The notes under the pieces: generated by a model
Told to the model about the DNA's origin: nothing
The model's input: only the letters and a program-made list of their open reading frames with translations
Databases searched by the model: none
Position numbers and translations under genes: made by a program
Shown: positions 43,276 to 51,668 of the stretch, one piece after another
Position numbering within the stretch: position 1 is the stretch's first letter
Layout: every line of letters begins with the position of its first letter
Source of the DNA: Ramlibacter tataouinensis
GTDB taxonomy: Bacteria > Pseudomonadota > Gammaproteobacteria > Burkholderiales > Burkholderiaceae_C
NCBI RefSeq assembly: GCF_027941915.1
Contig: NZ_CP116009.1
Location: forward strand, 1,426,001 to 1,490,000
DNA length: 64,000 bases
Reading direction: 5' to 3'

Positions 43276-43947
43276 TCAGCGCGTCTCGCGCTCCACGTCC
43301 TTCTGGAACAGGTCCTCGCCGCCACCGGCGCCTTCGATCCAGTCCGGGTAGGTCCTGGCGAAGTCCTCCGCGATGCGCCGGCGCGGCACGTCGTCGAAGG
43401 TGCCGCGCTGGTTGACGTACTCCATGTGCTGTCGCCCGGCCCGGTCGAACGGGTGGTAGATCGAGTCGGCCGTGCCGTCCCATTCCAGCGGCAGCAGGCC
43501 GAAGCGCTCGCACAGCTCGATGTTGAAGGCCGGGGTGGACTTGAGCCAGCGGCCGTCGATCCACAGCTCGGTGTAGCCGTGCCAGATGTACAGGTCTGTC
43601 TTGAGCAGGTCGCGCAGGCGCTGGGTGGACAGGTGGTTGCGCACGTCCGCATAGCCGACCCGCGCCGGGATGCCGGCCGCACGCGCCACCGCGGCCAGCA
43701 GCGCCGCCTTGGGCACGCACCAGCCGTAGCCGTTCTCGATCACCGTGCTGGCTCGCATGCCGCGTTCGCTCAGGTCGATGCGGTACGGGTCGTAGCGGTA
43801 GCCGTCGCGCACCAGGTGGTACAGCGACACGGCGCGCTCGCGGTCGCTGCCGCCCTGTGCGCGCGCGGCCAGTTCCACTACGGCCGGGTGGGTGCTGTCG
43901 ATGTGGACGGCCGCCGCGAGCGTGGCGGGCGAAGGGGTCGTATCCAT
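43276..43947 (-). CDS. Transglutaminase-like cysteine protease-fold protein
   Basis: 223 residues from the ATG at 43947 (a GTG three codons earlier is possible). The transglutaminase core shows the catalytic cysteine in NGYGWCVPKAALLAAVARAA near residue 75, the histidine in WHGYTELWIDGRW near 122 and the aspartate-containing strand after it. Family members act as peptidases, amidases or cross-linking enzymes, frequently on unknown substrates. No signal peptide, so cytoplasmic. It has no obvious operon partner. Confidence 0.85.
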   Translation of the reverse strand: MDTTPSPATLAAAVHIDSTHPAVVELAARAQGGSDRERAVSLYHLVRDGYRYDPYRIDLSERGMRASTVIENGYGWCVPKAALLAAVARAAGIPARVGYADVRNHLSTQRLRDLLKTDLYIWHGYTELWIDGRWLKSTPAFNIELCERFGLLPLEWDGTADSIYHPFDRAGRQHMEYVNQRGTFDDVPRRRIAEDFARTYPDWIEGAGGGEDLFQKDVERETR

Positions 43948-44041
43948 GGCTTGCACTATAGCGAGCAGGTGGATGGCGTCCCTGTCGCGGCCGGCACGGC
44001 CCGACTGGAGCCGGCGCGATCTCGCGATCGCCGCCGCGGCC

Positions 44042-44635
44042 CTAGCCCGCGCCGAGCCCGAAGCGCTGCGCCACCACCTCGGTCGGCGCCGAACCTTCCA
44101 GGGTGACCAGTTCGCCGGTGACGCCGTGCTTGCCGACGGCGGTGGGCACGCTGCCGAACCCGAAGCTGTTCATCAACTGGGTGTTGCGCTGGATCACCGC
44201 CTTCTGCTCGTCGGTCACGCCCATCGCCGCGATGCCGCCCTGCTGCGAGCGCAACGAGGTTTCGTGCCGGTCCATGGCCGCGACCGGATCGGCGGCGTTG
44301 AGGATGGTCGCGCCCTGCGGGCCGCTCCTGTCGTTGAGCAGCGCCACGGGAATCCAGACGAAGCGGGCGCGGCCCCGCAGCGGGCGCACCGCTTCCCACA
44401 GGGCGGCGCAGTGCGGGCACTGCGGGTCGAAGAAGACGTAGATCACCCGCGCCGCCATCGCCGAGCCGAGGCTGAAGCCCTTGGCCTGCTGCTCGATCGC
44501 CTCGACCGAGACCGGGATGGGAGCGGCCTTGCCGCCGGCCGTGCCGGACGATTCACGGCCGCAGCCGGCCAGGGTGAGGGCGACGAGGGCGGGGATGGCG
44601 GCGAGCGTGCGCCGGCGGATGAGGCTGTGGTTCAT
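44042..44635 (-). CDS. DsbA/DsbG-like thioredoxin-fold lipoprotein
   Basis: 197 residues. The N terminus is a lipoprotein signal (RRRTLAAIPALVALTLAGC, lipobox LAGC), so it should be membrane-anchored in the periplasm. The thioredoxin-fold motif is FFDPQCPHCAALW, with the CPHC active site typical of DsbA, and a cis-proline region FGSVPTAV near 165. The arrangement resembles the catalytic domain of DsbG without its dimerisation domain. It likely oxidises or isomerises disulfides in exported proteins. Confidence 0.85.
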   Translation of the reverse strand: MNHSLIRRRTLAAIPALVALTLAGCGRESSGTAGGKAAPIPVSVEAIEQQAKGFSLGSAMAARVIYVFFDPQCPHCAALWEAVRPLRGRARFVWIPVALLNDRSGPQGATILNAADPVAAMDRHETSLRSQQGGIAAMGVTDEQKAVIQRNTQLMNSFGFGSVPTAVGKHGVTGELVTLEGSAPTEVVAQRFGLGAG

Positions 44636-44892
44636 GGGGCTGCCGGTTGGTTGCAGCCGCCATTGTGAGCGCGGCGCCCCCCGGACTGCCGGGCCAGGCC
44701 GCGATCAGGCCCGGCGCCGCCGCGGCACCACGCTCAGCCGCACCGTCGCCTGCAGGGGCCGCGCCCACTGTCACCTGCTGCGCCGGGCAGCTCGATGATC
44801 GGGTCGGCCTGCCAGACACGCAGCTTCACGCTGGCGAGCGGTGCGCGCCAAGGTTCGCGCAACACAATGTCATGCATCGACTGCTGAGCCAC

Positions 44893-44901
44893 TGCTAAGA
44901 T
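44893..44901 (+). promoter_or_regulatory. Possible extended -10 promoter element for minCDE
   Basis: TGCTAAGAT fits the extended -10 form TGnTATAAT with two substitutions and lies 27 nt before the minC start. No good -35 box is present at the usual spacing, which an extended -10 can tolerate. The remaining intergenic DNA (44636-44892) shows no gene with convincing support, apart from a short minus-strand frame discussed under findings. Confidence 0.35.
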
Positions 44902-44927
44902 GCGCGCGCTGTTGCAGTACCCCCTCG

Positions 44928-45749
44928 ATGACCGTTGCACTCGCAGGCCGCGCCCCTGCCACCTTCGAGATCAAGAGCGCGAACCTCCCGCTGGTCGCCC
45001 TGTTGCTGAAGTCGGCCGACTTGCAGGCCCTCGCGGCTGAGTTGCAGGCGCGCTTCGGCGACATCCCCGATTTCTTCGACAACGACCTGCTGGTGATCGA
45101 CCTGGCGCCGCTGCCGGCCGATGCCACGGTCGATTTCGCCGCGCTGGTGCAATTGCTGCGCAGCCTGCGCGTGGTGCCGGTGGCGGTGCGCGGGGGCAGC
45201 GATGCGCAGCAGCAGGCGGCCCGCGCGGCCGGCCTGGCCAAGGCCGACGAGGCGCTGGTGGCAGCGCCCCGGAAAGCCGTGCGCGATCCGCAAGAGGACT
45301 CCGCGAGCACCTCCGCAACCGCTCCAAGCCGGCCCGCGCCGCGTCGCGGCGAGACCGCCGAGATGCCGCCCGAGCCGGTCGGCGCCCTCCTCATCGACAA
45401 GCCCCTGCGCTCCGGCCAGCAGGCCTATGCCCGCGGCCGCGACCTGGTGGTGATGGCGATGGTCAACCCCGGCGCCGAGGTCATCGCCGACGGCAACATC
45501 CACGTCTACGCGCCGCTGCGCGGCAAGGCGATCGCCGGGGCCCGCGGCAACACCGAGGCGCGCATCGTGACGCTGTGCCTCGAGCCGGAGCTGGTCTCCA
45601 TCGCCGGCGTCTACCGCACCAGCGACCTCCCCCTGCCCGCCGAGGTGCTCGGCAAGCCGACGCAGGTGCGGCTGGACGGCGGCGTCGAGGGCCGGCTGGT
45701 GCTGGAGCCGCTGGCATTCAGTTCCTCCCCTGCGAAGGGGAGGCGTTAA
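44928..45749 (+). CDS. minC: Septum site-determining protein MinC
   Basis: 273 residues. Inhibits FtsZ polymerisation away from midcell, recruited by MinD. The N-terminal domain (FEIKSANLPLVALLLKSADL; DNDLLVIDLAPL) covers about 1-105. A Pro/Ala/Ser-rich linker of ~45 residues follows, and the beta-helical C-terminal domain begins near KPLRSGQQAYARGRDLVVMA with the signature AGAEV-like PGAEVIADGNIHVYAPLRGK. First gene of minC-minD-minE-rdgC, with minD starting 16 nt after the stop. Confidence 0.95.
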   Translation: MTVALAGRAPATFEIKSANLPLVALLLKSADLQALAAELQARFGDIPDFFDNDLLVIDLAPLPADATVDFAALVQLLRSLRVVPVAVRGGSDAQQQAARAAGLAKADEALVAAPRKAVRDPQEDSASTSATAPSRPAPRRGETAEMPPEPVGALLIDKPLRSGQQAYARGRDLVVMAMVNPGAEVIADGNIHVYAPLRGKAIAGARGNTEARIVTLCLEPELVSIAGVYRTSDLPLPAEVLGKPTQVRLDGGVEGRLVLEPLAFSSSPAKGRR

Positions 45750-45765
45750 GAACATCGGGGAAACC

Positions 45766-46581
45766 ATGGCAAGAATCATCGTCGTCACTTCCGGCAAGGG
45801 CGGGGTCGGCAAGACCACCACCAGCGCCAGCTTCGCTTCCGGCCTGGCCCTGGCCGGCCACAAGACCGCCGTCATCGACTTCGACGTCGGCCTGCGCAAC
45901 CTGGACCTGATCATGGGTTGCGAGCGGCGCGTGGTCTACGACTTCGTCAACGTGATCCAGGGCGAGGCCACGCTGAACCAGGCCCTGATCAAGGACAAGA
46001 ACTGCGACAACCTGTCGGTGCTGGCCGCCTCGCAGACGCGCGACAAGGAAGCGCTGACCGCGGAGAAGGTCGAGCGCGTGCTCGACGAGCTGGCCGGCAT
46101 GGGCTTCGAGTACATCGTGTGCGACTCGCCGGCCGGCATCGAGACCGGCGCGCTGATGGCCATGCACTTCGCCGACGAGGCGCTGGTGGTCACCAACCCC
46201 GAGGTGTCCTCGGTGCGCGACTCCGACCGCATCCTGGGCATGCTGTCGTCCAAGACCCGGCGCGCCGTCGAGGGCAAGGAGCCGGTCAAGGAACACCTGC
46301 TGATCACCCGCTACAACCCCAACCGGGTCGACCAGGGCCAGATGCTGTCGCTGGAGGACATCCAGGACATCCTGCGCATCCCGCTGATCGGCGTGATCCC
46401 GGAAAGCGAGACGGTGCTGCAGGCCAGCAACCAGGGCCTGCCCGCGGTGCACCTCAAGGGCAGCGACGCGAGCGAGGCCTACAAGGACGTGGTGGACCGC
46501 TTCCTCGGCCAGGACAGGCCGATGCGCTTCGTCGATGCGCAGAAGCAGGGCTTCCTCAAGCGCCTGTTCGGGGGCCGCTGA
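45766..46581 (+). CDS. minD: Septum site-determining ATPase MinD
   Basis: 271 residues. Deviant Walker A motif KGGVGKTTTSA near residues 10-20; DFDVGLRNLDLIMGCERRVV near 40; YIVCDSPAGIE near 120; and a C-terminal amphipathic membrane-targeting helix (KQGFLKRLFGGR). ATP-bound MinD sits on the inner membrane, recruits MinC, and is released by MinE, giving pole-to-pole oscillation. The minE start is 3 nt downstream. Confidence 0.97.
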   Translation: MARIIVVTSGKGGVGKTTTSASFASGLALAGHKTAVIDFDVGLRNLDLIMGCERRVVYDFVNVIQGEATLNQALIKDKNCDNLSVLAASQTRDKEALTAEKVERVLDELAGMGFEYIVCDSPAGIETGALMAMHFADEALVVTNPEVSSVRDSDRILGMLSSKTRRAVEGKEPVKEHLLITRYNPNRVDQGQMLSLEDIQDILRIPLIGVIPESETVLQASNQGLPAVHLKGSDASEAYKDVVDRFLGQDRPMRFVDAQKQGFLKRLFGGR

Positions 46582-46584
46582 GCC

Positions 46585-46848
46585 ATGGCGTCGTTCCTGT
46601 CCTTCCTGCTCGGCGAGAAGAAGAAGACGGCCACGGTCGCCAAGGAGCGGCTGCAGATCATCCTGGCCCACGAGCGCTCCGGCCGCGGCGGCGCCGAGCC
46701 CGACTACCTGCCGGCCCTGCAGCGCGACCTGGTGGCGGTGATCGGCAAGTACATCAAGATCAATCCCGACGACATCAAGGTCCAGCTGGAGCGCCAGGAC
46801 AACCTGGAGGTGCTGGAAGTGAAGATCGAACTGCCGGAGGCCCGCTAG
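46585..46848 (+). CDS. minE: Cell division topological specificity factor MinE
   Basis: 87 residues. The N-terminal membrane-binding stretch ([20 protein letters not shown]) is followed by the MinD-activating helix ([13 protein letters not shown]) and the C-terminal dimerisation domain ending [15 protein letters not shown]. MinE stimulates MinD ATPase and places the division site at midcell. Its stop is 1 nt before the GTG start of rdgC. Confidence 0.96.
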   Translation: MASFLSFLLGEKKKTATVAKERLQIILAHERSGRGGAEPDYLPALQRDLVAVIGKYIKINPDDIKVQLERQDNLEVLEVKIELPEAR

Positions 46849-46849
46849 C

Positions 46850-47761
46850 GTGCCGCTGTTCAAGAACATCGTCGTCTACCGCATCGGCCCGGAGTGGACG
46901 CCCCCGCCGCTGGAGCAGCTCGAGGCCGACCTGCAGCGGCTGGCCTTCCAGCCCTGCGAGCCCACGCAGGAGCGCTCCGCCGGCTGGGTGCCGCCGCGCG
47001 GCGCCGAGCACGGCGCCATGGTGGAGAGCGTGGCCGGCCAGTGGATCCTCAAGCTGGCGGTCGAACGCAAGGCGGTGCCGGCCGGCGCCGTGCGCACCGA
47101 ACTCGAGGCGCGCTGCAAGGCGATCGAGGCCGAGCGCGGCCGCAAGCCCGGGCGCAAGGAAAAGACCGAGCTGAAGGCCGAGATCGTCCACACCTTCCTG
47201 CCGCGCGCGTTCAGCAAGCGCTCGTCGCACATCCTCTGGCTGGACCTGGAGCGGCGTGCGCTGGTGATCGCCGCGGGCAGCGTGAAGGCGGCCGAACCGG
47301 TGGTCAAGCCCCTGGTCGACCTGATGGCCGAGCTGCGCCACGTGATGCCGCTGGTGCCCCTGTCCACCGCGCTGGCGCCGGCCACGGCCATGGCCGACTG
47401 GCTGGCCAGCAAGCAGGCGCCGGCGGGCTTCACGATCGATCGCGACCTGGAACTGAAGAACCCCGGCGAGGAGAAGTCGGTGGTGCGCTACTCGCGCCAC
47501 AACCTGGAACTGGACGAGATCGGCCAGCACATCCAGGAGGGCAAGCTGCCGGCGCAGCTGGCGCTGACCTGGAACGACAAGGTGTCGTTCGTGCTGACCG
47601 ACCAGCTCGCGATCCGCAAGATCGACATCCGCGGCGTCGAGGACGCGCCCAAGGGCGAGGACGGCTTCGACGCCGACGCGGCGATCGCGACGGCGGAGCT
47701 GTCGGGACTGCTGCCGGATTTGCTGGCGGCGCTCGGCGGCGAGCTGCTGCCGCAGGCCTGA
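46850..47761 (+). CDS. rdgC: Recombination-associated protein RdgC
   Basis: 303 residues from a GTG at 46850 (VPLFKNIVVYRIGPEW). RdgC forms a ring-shaped dimer around DNA that restrains RecA. Conserved segments include SAGWVPPRGAEHGAMVE near 44, LPRAFSKRSSHILWLDLERR near 118 and GFTIDRDLELKNPGEEKSVV near 188. The gene begins 1 nt after minE, which suggests readthrough from the min operon; this order recurs in Burkholderiales. Confidence 0.95.
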   Translation: MPLFKNIVVYRIGPEWTPPPLEQLEADLQRLAFQPCEPTQERSAGWVPPRGAEHGAMVESVAGQWILKLAVERKAVPAGAVRTELEARCKAIEAERGRKPGRKEKTELKAEIVHTFLPRAFSKRSSHILWLDLERRALVIAAGSVKAAEPVVKPLVDLMAELRHVMPLVPLSTALAPATAMADWLASKQAPAGFTIDRDLELKNPGEEKSVVRYSRHNLELDEIGQHIQEGKLPAQLALTWNDKVSFVLTDQLAIRKIDIRGVEDAPKGEDGFDADAAIATAELSGLLPDLLAALGGELLPQA

Positions 47762-47776
47762 GCGCCGCGCCGCCGG

Positions 47777-48106
47777 CTACTTGCGGCGGCGGATGTTGGG
47801 CAGCCGCTGCCGCTCGGGGAAGGTGCCCACCGACGGCGGCGCGAACGACAGCGTGCTCGATTCCGGCCCGTGAAACAGCTCGGGCCGGGCGCCGCGCTCG
47901 GCGCGCGTCGTGCGCACCACGCCCAGTGCCAGCAACAGCAGGCCGGCCACGACCGCCATGCCGGACAGCAGCAGGGCATCATCGTGGAACGGCTGGCGGG
48001 GGGATGCAGCCAGGGCTGCGACGGTCAGGGCTCCTGCGCCGATTCCCAGCAGGCACAGGGCCATGCCGAGGCGCACCAGAATGGAGCGGGTACTTCTAGG
48101 GTCCAT
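47777..48106 (-). CDS. Small membrane protein of unknown function
   Basis: 109 residues with two hydrophobic helices (LVRLGMALCLLGIGAGALTV near 10-30 and LLLSGMAVVAGLLLLALGVV near 45-64) and a ~45-residue polar C-terminal tail ending RLPNIRRRK. I recognise no family. It is convergent with rdgC (15 nt between stops) and follows the LysR gene on the same strand by ~60 nt. Confidence 0.55.
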   Translation of the reverse strand: MDPRSTRSILVRLGMALCLLGIGAGALTVAALAASPRQPFHDDALLLSGMAVVAGLLLLALGVVRTTRAERGARPELFHGPESSTLSFAPPSVGTFPERQRLPNIRRRK

Positions 48107-48166
48107 TTGCTGCCGAGTCTAGTTCAGACGGCGCCCACCTGCCGCCCAGGGGCTGTGGCGCAAAAA

Positions 48167-49102
48167 CTACCGCGCCGCGCCCGCCGGACCCGATGCCAGC
48201 TCCGCCGCGGAAAAGTGCGCCGCCAGGTGGTCCACGAACGCGCGCACGCGGGCCGACTGCTGGTGCCGCTCCGGGTACACGGCGTGGATGTCCGCGGGCG
48301 GCGCCTGCCAGCCCTCCAGCACCTCGCGCAGCCGGCCGCTGCGCAGGTAGCGCGCCACGTCCCATTCGGCGCGCAGCACGATGCCATGGCCGGCCAGCGC
48401 CCAGCTCACCGCGATCTCGCCGTCGTTGGTGCTCAGGCTGCCGCGCACCTTCACCGTCTCCAGCCGCTTGCCCGAACGCAGGCGCCACACGCCGTAGGCC
48501 TCGTTGCCCTGGCGGATGCCGATGATGCTGTGCTGCGCCAGTTCGTGCGGCTGGCGCGGCACGCCGCAGCGCGCCAGGTAGCCCGGCGACGCGCACAGCA
48601 GCCGCCGGTTGGGTGCCAGCCGGCGCGCCACCACCCGCGCATCGGGCGGCTCGCCGAAGCGCACGCAGACGTCGAACGCGTCCTCGGCCAGCGGCGGCGG
48701 GTTGACCGACAGCTGCAGTTGCGCCTCGACGCCCGGGTAGCGCTGCACGAAGGCGGCGATCAGCGGCGCCACGTGGCTGCGGCCGAAGCCCAGCGTGGCA
48801 TTGACCCGCAGCAGGCCCTTGGGCTCGGCCCGCGTGCCGCGCACCTCGCCTTCGGCCGCCTCGATCTCCGCCAGGATGCGGCGCGCATGCTGCAGCCAGG
48901 TCTCGCCTTCGGCCGTCAGCGCGATCCGGCGCGTCGTCCGGTGCATCAGCGGCGCGCCCAGCCGCGCCTCCAGTTGCGCCAGCCGCTTGCTCACCGCCGG
49001 CGTGCTGACCTGCAGCTCGCGCGCGGCCGCCGACAGGCTGCCGGCACGCACCAGCGCCTGGAAGAACTGCATGTCGGCCGAGGTGGTGGCAGCGCCGGTC
49101 AT
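48167..49102 (-). CDS. LysR-family transcriptional regulator
   Basis: 311 residues. The N-terminal winged helix-turn-helix is FFQALVRAGSLSAAARELQV followed by STPAVSKRLAQLEARLGAPL, and the effector-binding domain runs from about 95 to 300. The divergent gene encodes a tartrate/D-malate dehydrogenase, followed by a Bug-type binding protein; LysR proteins usually regulate such a neighbour with an organic acid as inducer. A palindrome in the shared 93-nt region overlaps its own start codon, which fits self-repression. Confidence 0.9.
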   Translation of the reverse strand: MTGAATTSADMQFFQALVRAGSLSAAARELQVSTPAVSKRLAQLEARLGAPLMHRTTRRIALTAEGETWLQHARRILAEIEAAEGEVRGTRAEPKGLLRVNATLGFGRSHVAPLIAAFVQRYPGVEAQLQLSVNPPPLAEDAFDVCVRFGEPPDARVVARRLAPNRRLLCASPGYLARCGVPRQPHELAQHSIIGIRQGNEAYGVWRLRSGKRLETVKVRGSLSTNDGEIAVSWALAGHGIVLRAEWDVARYLRSGRLREVLEGWQAPPADIHAVYPERHQQSARVRAFVDHLAAHFSAAELASGPAGAAR

Positions 49103-49124
49103 TGTTGAAGCCGGGGTTAACAAT
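49101..49124. promoter_or_regulatory. Candidate LysR operator between the regulator and the dehydrogenase gene
   Basis: ATTGTT (49101-49106) and AACAAT (49119-49124) are perfect complements with a 12-nt spacer, a size and AT character expected of a LysR binding site. The left arm overlaps the ATG of the regulator gene. The dehydrogenase start lies 72 nt to the right. Confidence 0.5.
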
Positions 49125-49195
49125 GGCTTGAATTCTGCCGGATTCGGAAGGCGCCTGCCGGTCCTACATTGCACCGCAAAGGAGTCGTTTCGAAC

Positions 49196-50269
49196 ATGAG
49201 CAAGAGCTACCGCATCGCCTGCATCCCCGGCGACGGCATCGGCAAGGAAGTGATCCCCGCGGGCCAGCAGGTGCTGCAGGCGCTGGCGGCGGGCCAGGAC
49301 GCTTTCCGTTTCGAATTCAGCAGCTTCGGCTGGGGCGGCGACTGGTACCGCGCACACGGCGAGATGATGCCGGCCGACGGGCTGGAGGCGCTGCGCGGCA
49401 TGGACGCCATCCTGTTCGGCTCGGCCGGCGACCCGGACATCCCCGACCACGTCACGCTGTGGGGCCTGCGCCTGAAGATCTGCCAGGGCTTCGACCAGTA
49501 CGCCAACGTGCGGCCGACGCGCATCCTGCCGGGCATCGACGCGCCGCTCAAGCGCTGCGCGCCCACCGACCTGGACTGGGTGATCGTGCGCGAGAACTCC
49601 GAGGGCGAGTACGCCGGTGTCGGCGGCCGCGCCCACCAGGGCCACCCGATCGAGGTGGCGACCGACGTCAGCATGATGACCCGCGCCGGCGTCGAGCGGA
49701 TCATGCGCTTCGCCTTCCGGCTGGCGCAGTCGCGCCCGCGCAAGCTGCTGACGGTGGTGACCAAGTCCAACGCCCAGCGCCATGCGATGGTGATGTGGGA
49801 CGAGATCGCGCTGCAGGTCAGCCGCGAGTTCCCCGACGTGAAGTGGGACAAGGAGCTGGTGGACGCCTGCACCGCGCGCATGGTCAACCGGCCGGCCTCG
49901 CTCGACACGCTGGTGGCGACCAACCTGCACGCCGACATCCTGAGCGACCTGGCGGCGGCGCTGGCCGGCAGCCTGGGCATCGCGCCGACCGGCAACATCG
50001 ATCCCGAGCGCCGCTACCCCAGCATGTTCGAGCCGATCCACGGCTCGGCCTTCGACATCATGGGCCAGGGCCTGGCCAACCCGGTCGGCACCTTCTGGAG
50101 CTGCGTCATGTTGCTGGAGCACCTGGGCGAGCGCCAGGCCGCGGCGCGCCTGATGCGCGCCGTCGAGACCGTCACCGCCGATCCGTGCCTGCACACCCGC
50201 GACCTGGGCGGCACGGCCCGCACCGAGGACGTGACGGCCGCGGTCTGCCAGCGGCTGCGGCAGGCCTGA
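49196..50269 (+). CDS. Tartrate/D-malate dehydrogenase (isocitrate/isopropylmalate dehydrogenase family)
   Basis: 357 residues. NAD-dependent oxidative decarboxylase fold with GDGIGKEVIPAGQQVLQALA at the N terminus, ENSEGEYAGVGG near 137, VTKSNAQRHAMVMW near 188 and NLHADILSDLAAALAGSLG near 243. The FSSFGWGGDWYRAHGEMMP stretch near 40 is typical of the tartrate dehydrogenase/D-malate dehydrogenase (TtuC/DmlA) branch rather than LeuB. It should convert tartrate, D-malate or a related 2-hydroxy acid. An AGGAG site precedes the ATG. The Bug-type receptor gene follows 49 nt later. Confidence 0.9.
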   Translation: MSKSYRIACIPGDGIGKEVIPAGQQVLQALAAGQDAFRFEFSSFGWGGDWYRAHGEMMPADGLEALRGMDAILFGSAGDPDIPDHVTLWGLRLKICQGFDQYANVRPTRILPGIDAPLKRCAPTDLDWVIVRENSEGEYAGVGGRAHQGHPIEVATDVSMMTRAGVERIMRFAFRLAQSRPRKLLTVVTKSNAQRHAMVMWDEIALQVSREFPDVKWDKELVDACTARMVNRPASLDTLVATNLHADILSDLAAALAGSLGIAPTGNIDPERRYPSMFEPIHGSAFDIMGQGLANPVGTFWSCVMLLEHLGERQAAARLMRAVETVTADPCLHTRDLGGTARTEDVTAAVCQRLRQA

Positions 50270-50318
50270 GAGCGCGACCCGAGACCCCATTCACGACGAC
50301 CCTGAAGGAGACAAAGCC

Positions 50319-51275
50319 ATGAACCGTTTGATTGCCGCGCTGCTGCTGGGGCTGGCGGCACCCCTTGCCTCGGCCCAGGGCGCCCTGCCCTGTCCCGACC
50401 GCAACGTGCAGTACTGGCAGGCCTTCCCGCCGGGCGGCGAGTCGGACCTGTCCGCGCGCCACCAGCAGCTGGTGCTGAAGAAGAAGTGCCCTGCCATCGA
50501 GACCATCGTCCAGTACAAGGCGGGCGCCGGCGGCGCGCTGATGTGGACGCAGATGAACCAGTTGCCGGCCGACGGCGTCAACGTGGTCGGCGTGAACCTG
50601 CCGCACATCGTGTTCCAGCCGCTGGAAGGCCAGGTGCAGTACAAGACCCAGGACGTCACCCCGGTGTTCTGGTTCCACTACACGCCCGACATCCTGGTGG
50701 TCAGCGACAAGAGCCCGATCAAGACCTTCGACGACTTCCTGAAGGCCGCCAAGGCCGAGCCCGGCAAGCTGAGCCTGGGCGGCTCGGGCTCCAACTCGGC
50801 CAACCATGCGGCGCACGAGCGCATGAACGCCGCCTTCGGCGTCAAGACCATCTACGTGCCGTTCAAGGGCACCGGCGACATGGCGACCTCGGTGCTGGGC
50901 GGCCAGGTCGACGGCGCGATGACCTACGTGCCGTTCGCCATCGCCAACAAGGCCCGGGTGCGCCCGCTGGCGGTGGCCATGGACAAGCGCCACCCGCTGA
51001 TGCCCGACGTGCCCACCTTCAAGGAGCTGGGCGTGGACTGGGTGGACGGCGCCTACCGCGGCATCGGCGTGCCCAAGTCCACCCCGCCGGAGCAGCGCAA
51101 GCGCCTGTCCGACCTGTGGCGCGCGCTGAACAACGACCCCGAGATGAAGGAGCTCGCGGCCAAGAGCGGCTTCGAGCTGGTGAACGTGGGCGTGGAGGAG
51201 ATGGACGCCTTCATGCAGTCCAAGGTCAAGCTCTACACCGAAGGCGCAGGCCGCCTGGGACTGGGCAAGAAGTAA
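50319..51275 (+). CDS. Bug-family (tripartite tricarboxylate transporter) periplasmic binding protein
   Basis: 318 residues. Signal peptide MNRLIAALLLGLAAPLASA with cleavage before QG. The Bug fold is seen in the YWQAFPPGGESDLSAR, YKAGAGGALMW and LSLGGSGSNSANHAAHER segments and in VPTFKELGVDWVDGAYRGIG near 228. Such proteins bind carboxylates (citrate, tartrate, malate and others). Beside a tartrate/D-malate dehydrogenase and a LysR regulator, a 2-hydroxy-dicarboxylate ligand is likely. No TctA/TctB membrane genes are adjacent, as is common for orphan Bug receptors. Confidence 0.9.
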   Translation: MNRLIAALLLGLAAPLASAQGALPCPDRNVQYWQAFPPGGESDLSARHQQLVLKKKCPAIETIVQYKAGAGGALMWTQMNQLPADGVNVVGVNLPHIVFQPLEGQVQYKTQDVTPVFWFHYTPDILVVSDKSPIKTFDDFLKAAKAEPGKLSLGGSGSNSANHAAHERMNAAFGVKTIYVPFKGTGDMATSVLGGQVDGAMTYVPFAIANKARVRPLAVAMDKRHPLMPDVPTFKELGVDWVDGAYRGIGVPKSTPPEQRKRLSDLWRALNNDPEMKELAAKSGFELVNVGVEEMDAFMQSKVKLYTEGAGRLGLGKK

Positions 51276-51317
51276 CGGGAAAGGCCGGCCGCGGCCCGGC
51301 CGGTCCACAGATCGCTT

Positions 51318-51349
51318 GCGGCTCCCCGGATCAGGTCCGGCGGAGCCGC
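51318..51349. terminator. Hairpin between the Bug-receptor gene and a small minus-strand gene
   Basis: GCGGCTCCCCGGA and TCCGGCGGAGCCGC are complementary apart from one bulged base and enclose a short loop. The stem lies between convergent 3' ends and is followed by AATGACG, as in other palindromic repeats of the window, so it may be both a repeat copy and a two-way terminator. Confidence 0.55.
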
Positions 51350-51360
51350 AATGACGTTGG

Positions 51361-51558
51361 TCAGCGCCGCGACAGCGGGGCCGGGATCGTGGGCTCGAAG
51401 TGGGGCGACAGCGGCATCGGCTCGGTCGGGTCCCAGGCCGTGGTCAGCGGCATGGGTTCGGTCGGGGCATAGGCATGGCTGTCGGCGTGGGACGCGCACG
51501 GGCGGGCGCCCTGGCGCTCCGCGAACGCCGGGTAATGGTCGTCGTGCTTGGCAGACAT
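51361..51558 (-). CDS. Small proline-rich protein with a repeated PTEPMPL motif
   Basis: 65 residues. The sequence has YAPTEPMPLTTAW followed directly by DPTEPMPLSPHF and a degenerate third unit EPTIPAPLSRR, three copies at regular 12-13-residue spacing. The first half is His/Asp-rich (KHDDHYPAFAERQ). A good ribosome site (AGGAG, 7 nt before the ATG) supports real translation. No family is recognised; no signal peptide or membrane helix. Confidence 0.5.
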   Translation of the reverse strand: MSAKHDDHYPAFAERQGARPCASHADSHAYAPTEPMPLTTAWDPTEPMPLSPHFEPTIPAPLSRR

Positions 51559-51668
51559 CGGTGCACTCCTGCTATCGATGGGCCGAGCCTAGGGCTGCAT
51601 CGCCACGGTCCAGTAGGGCGATTGACTAAGGTCGCAGAGGGAGATGGCGCAACGGCGCCGCCGGTCGC

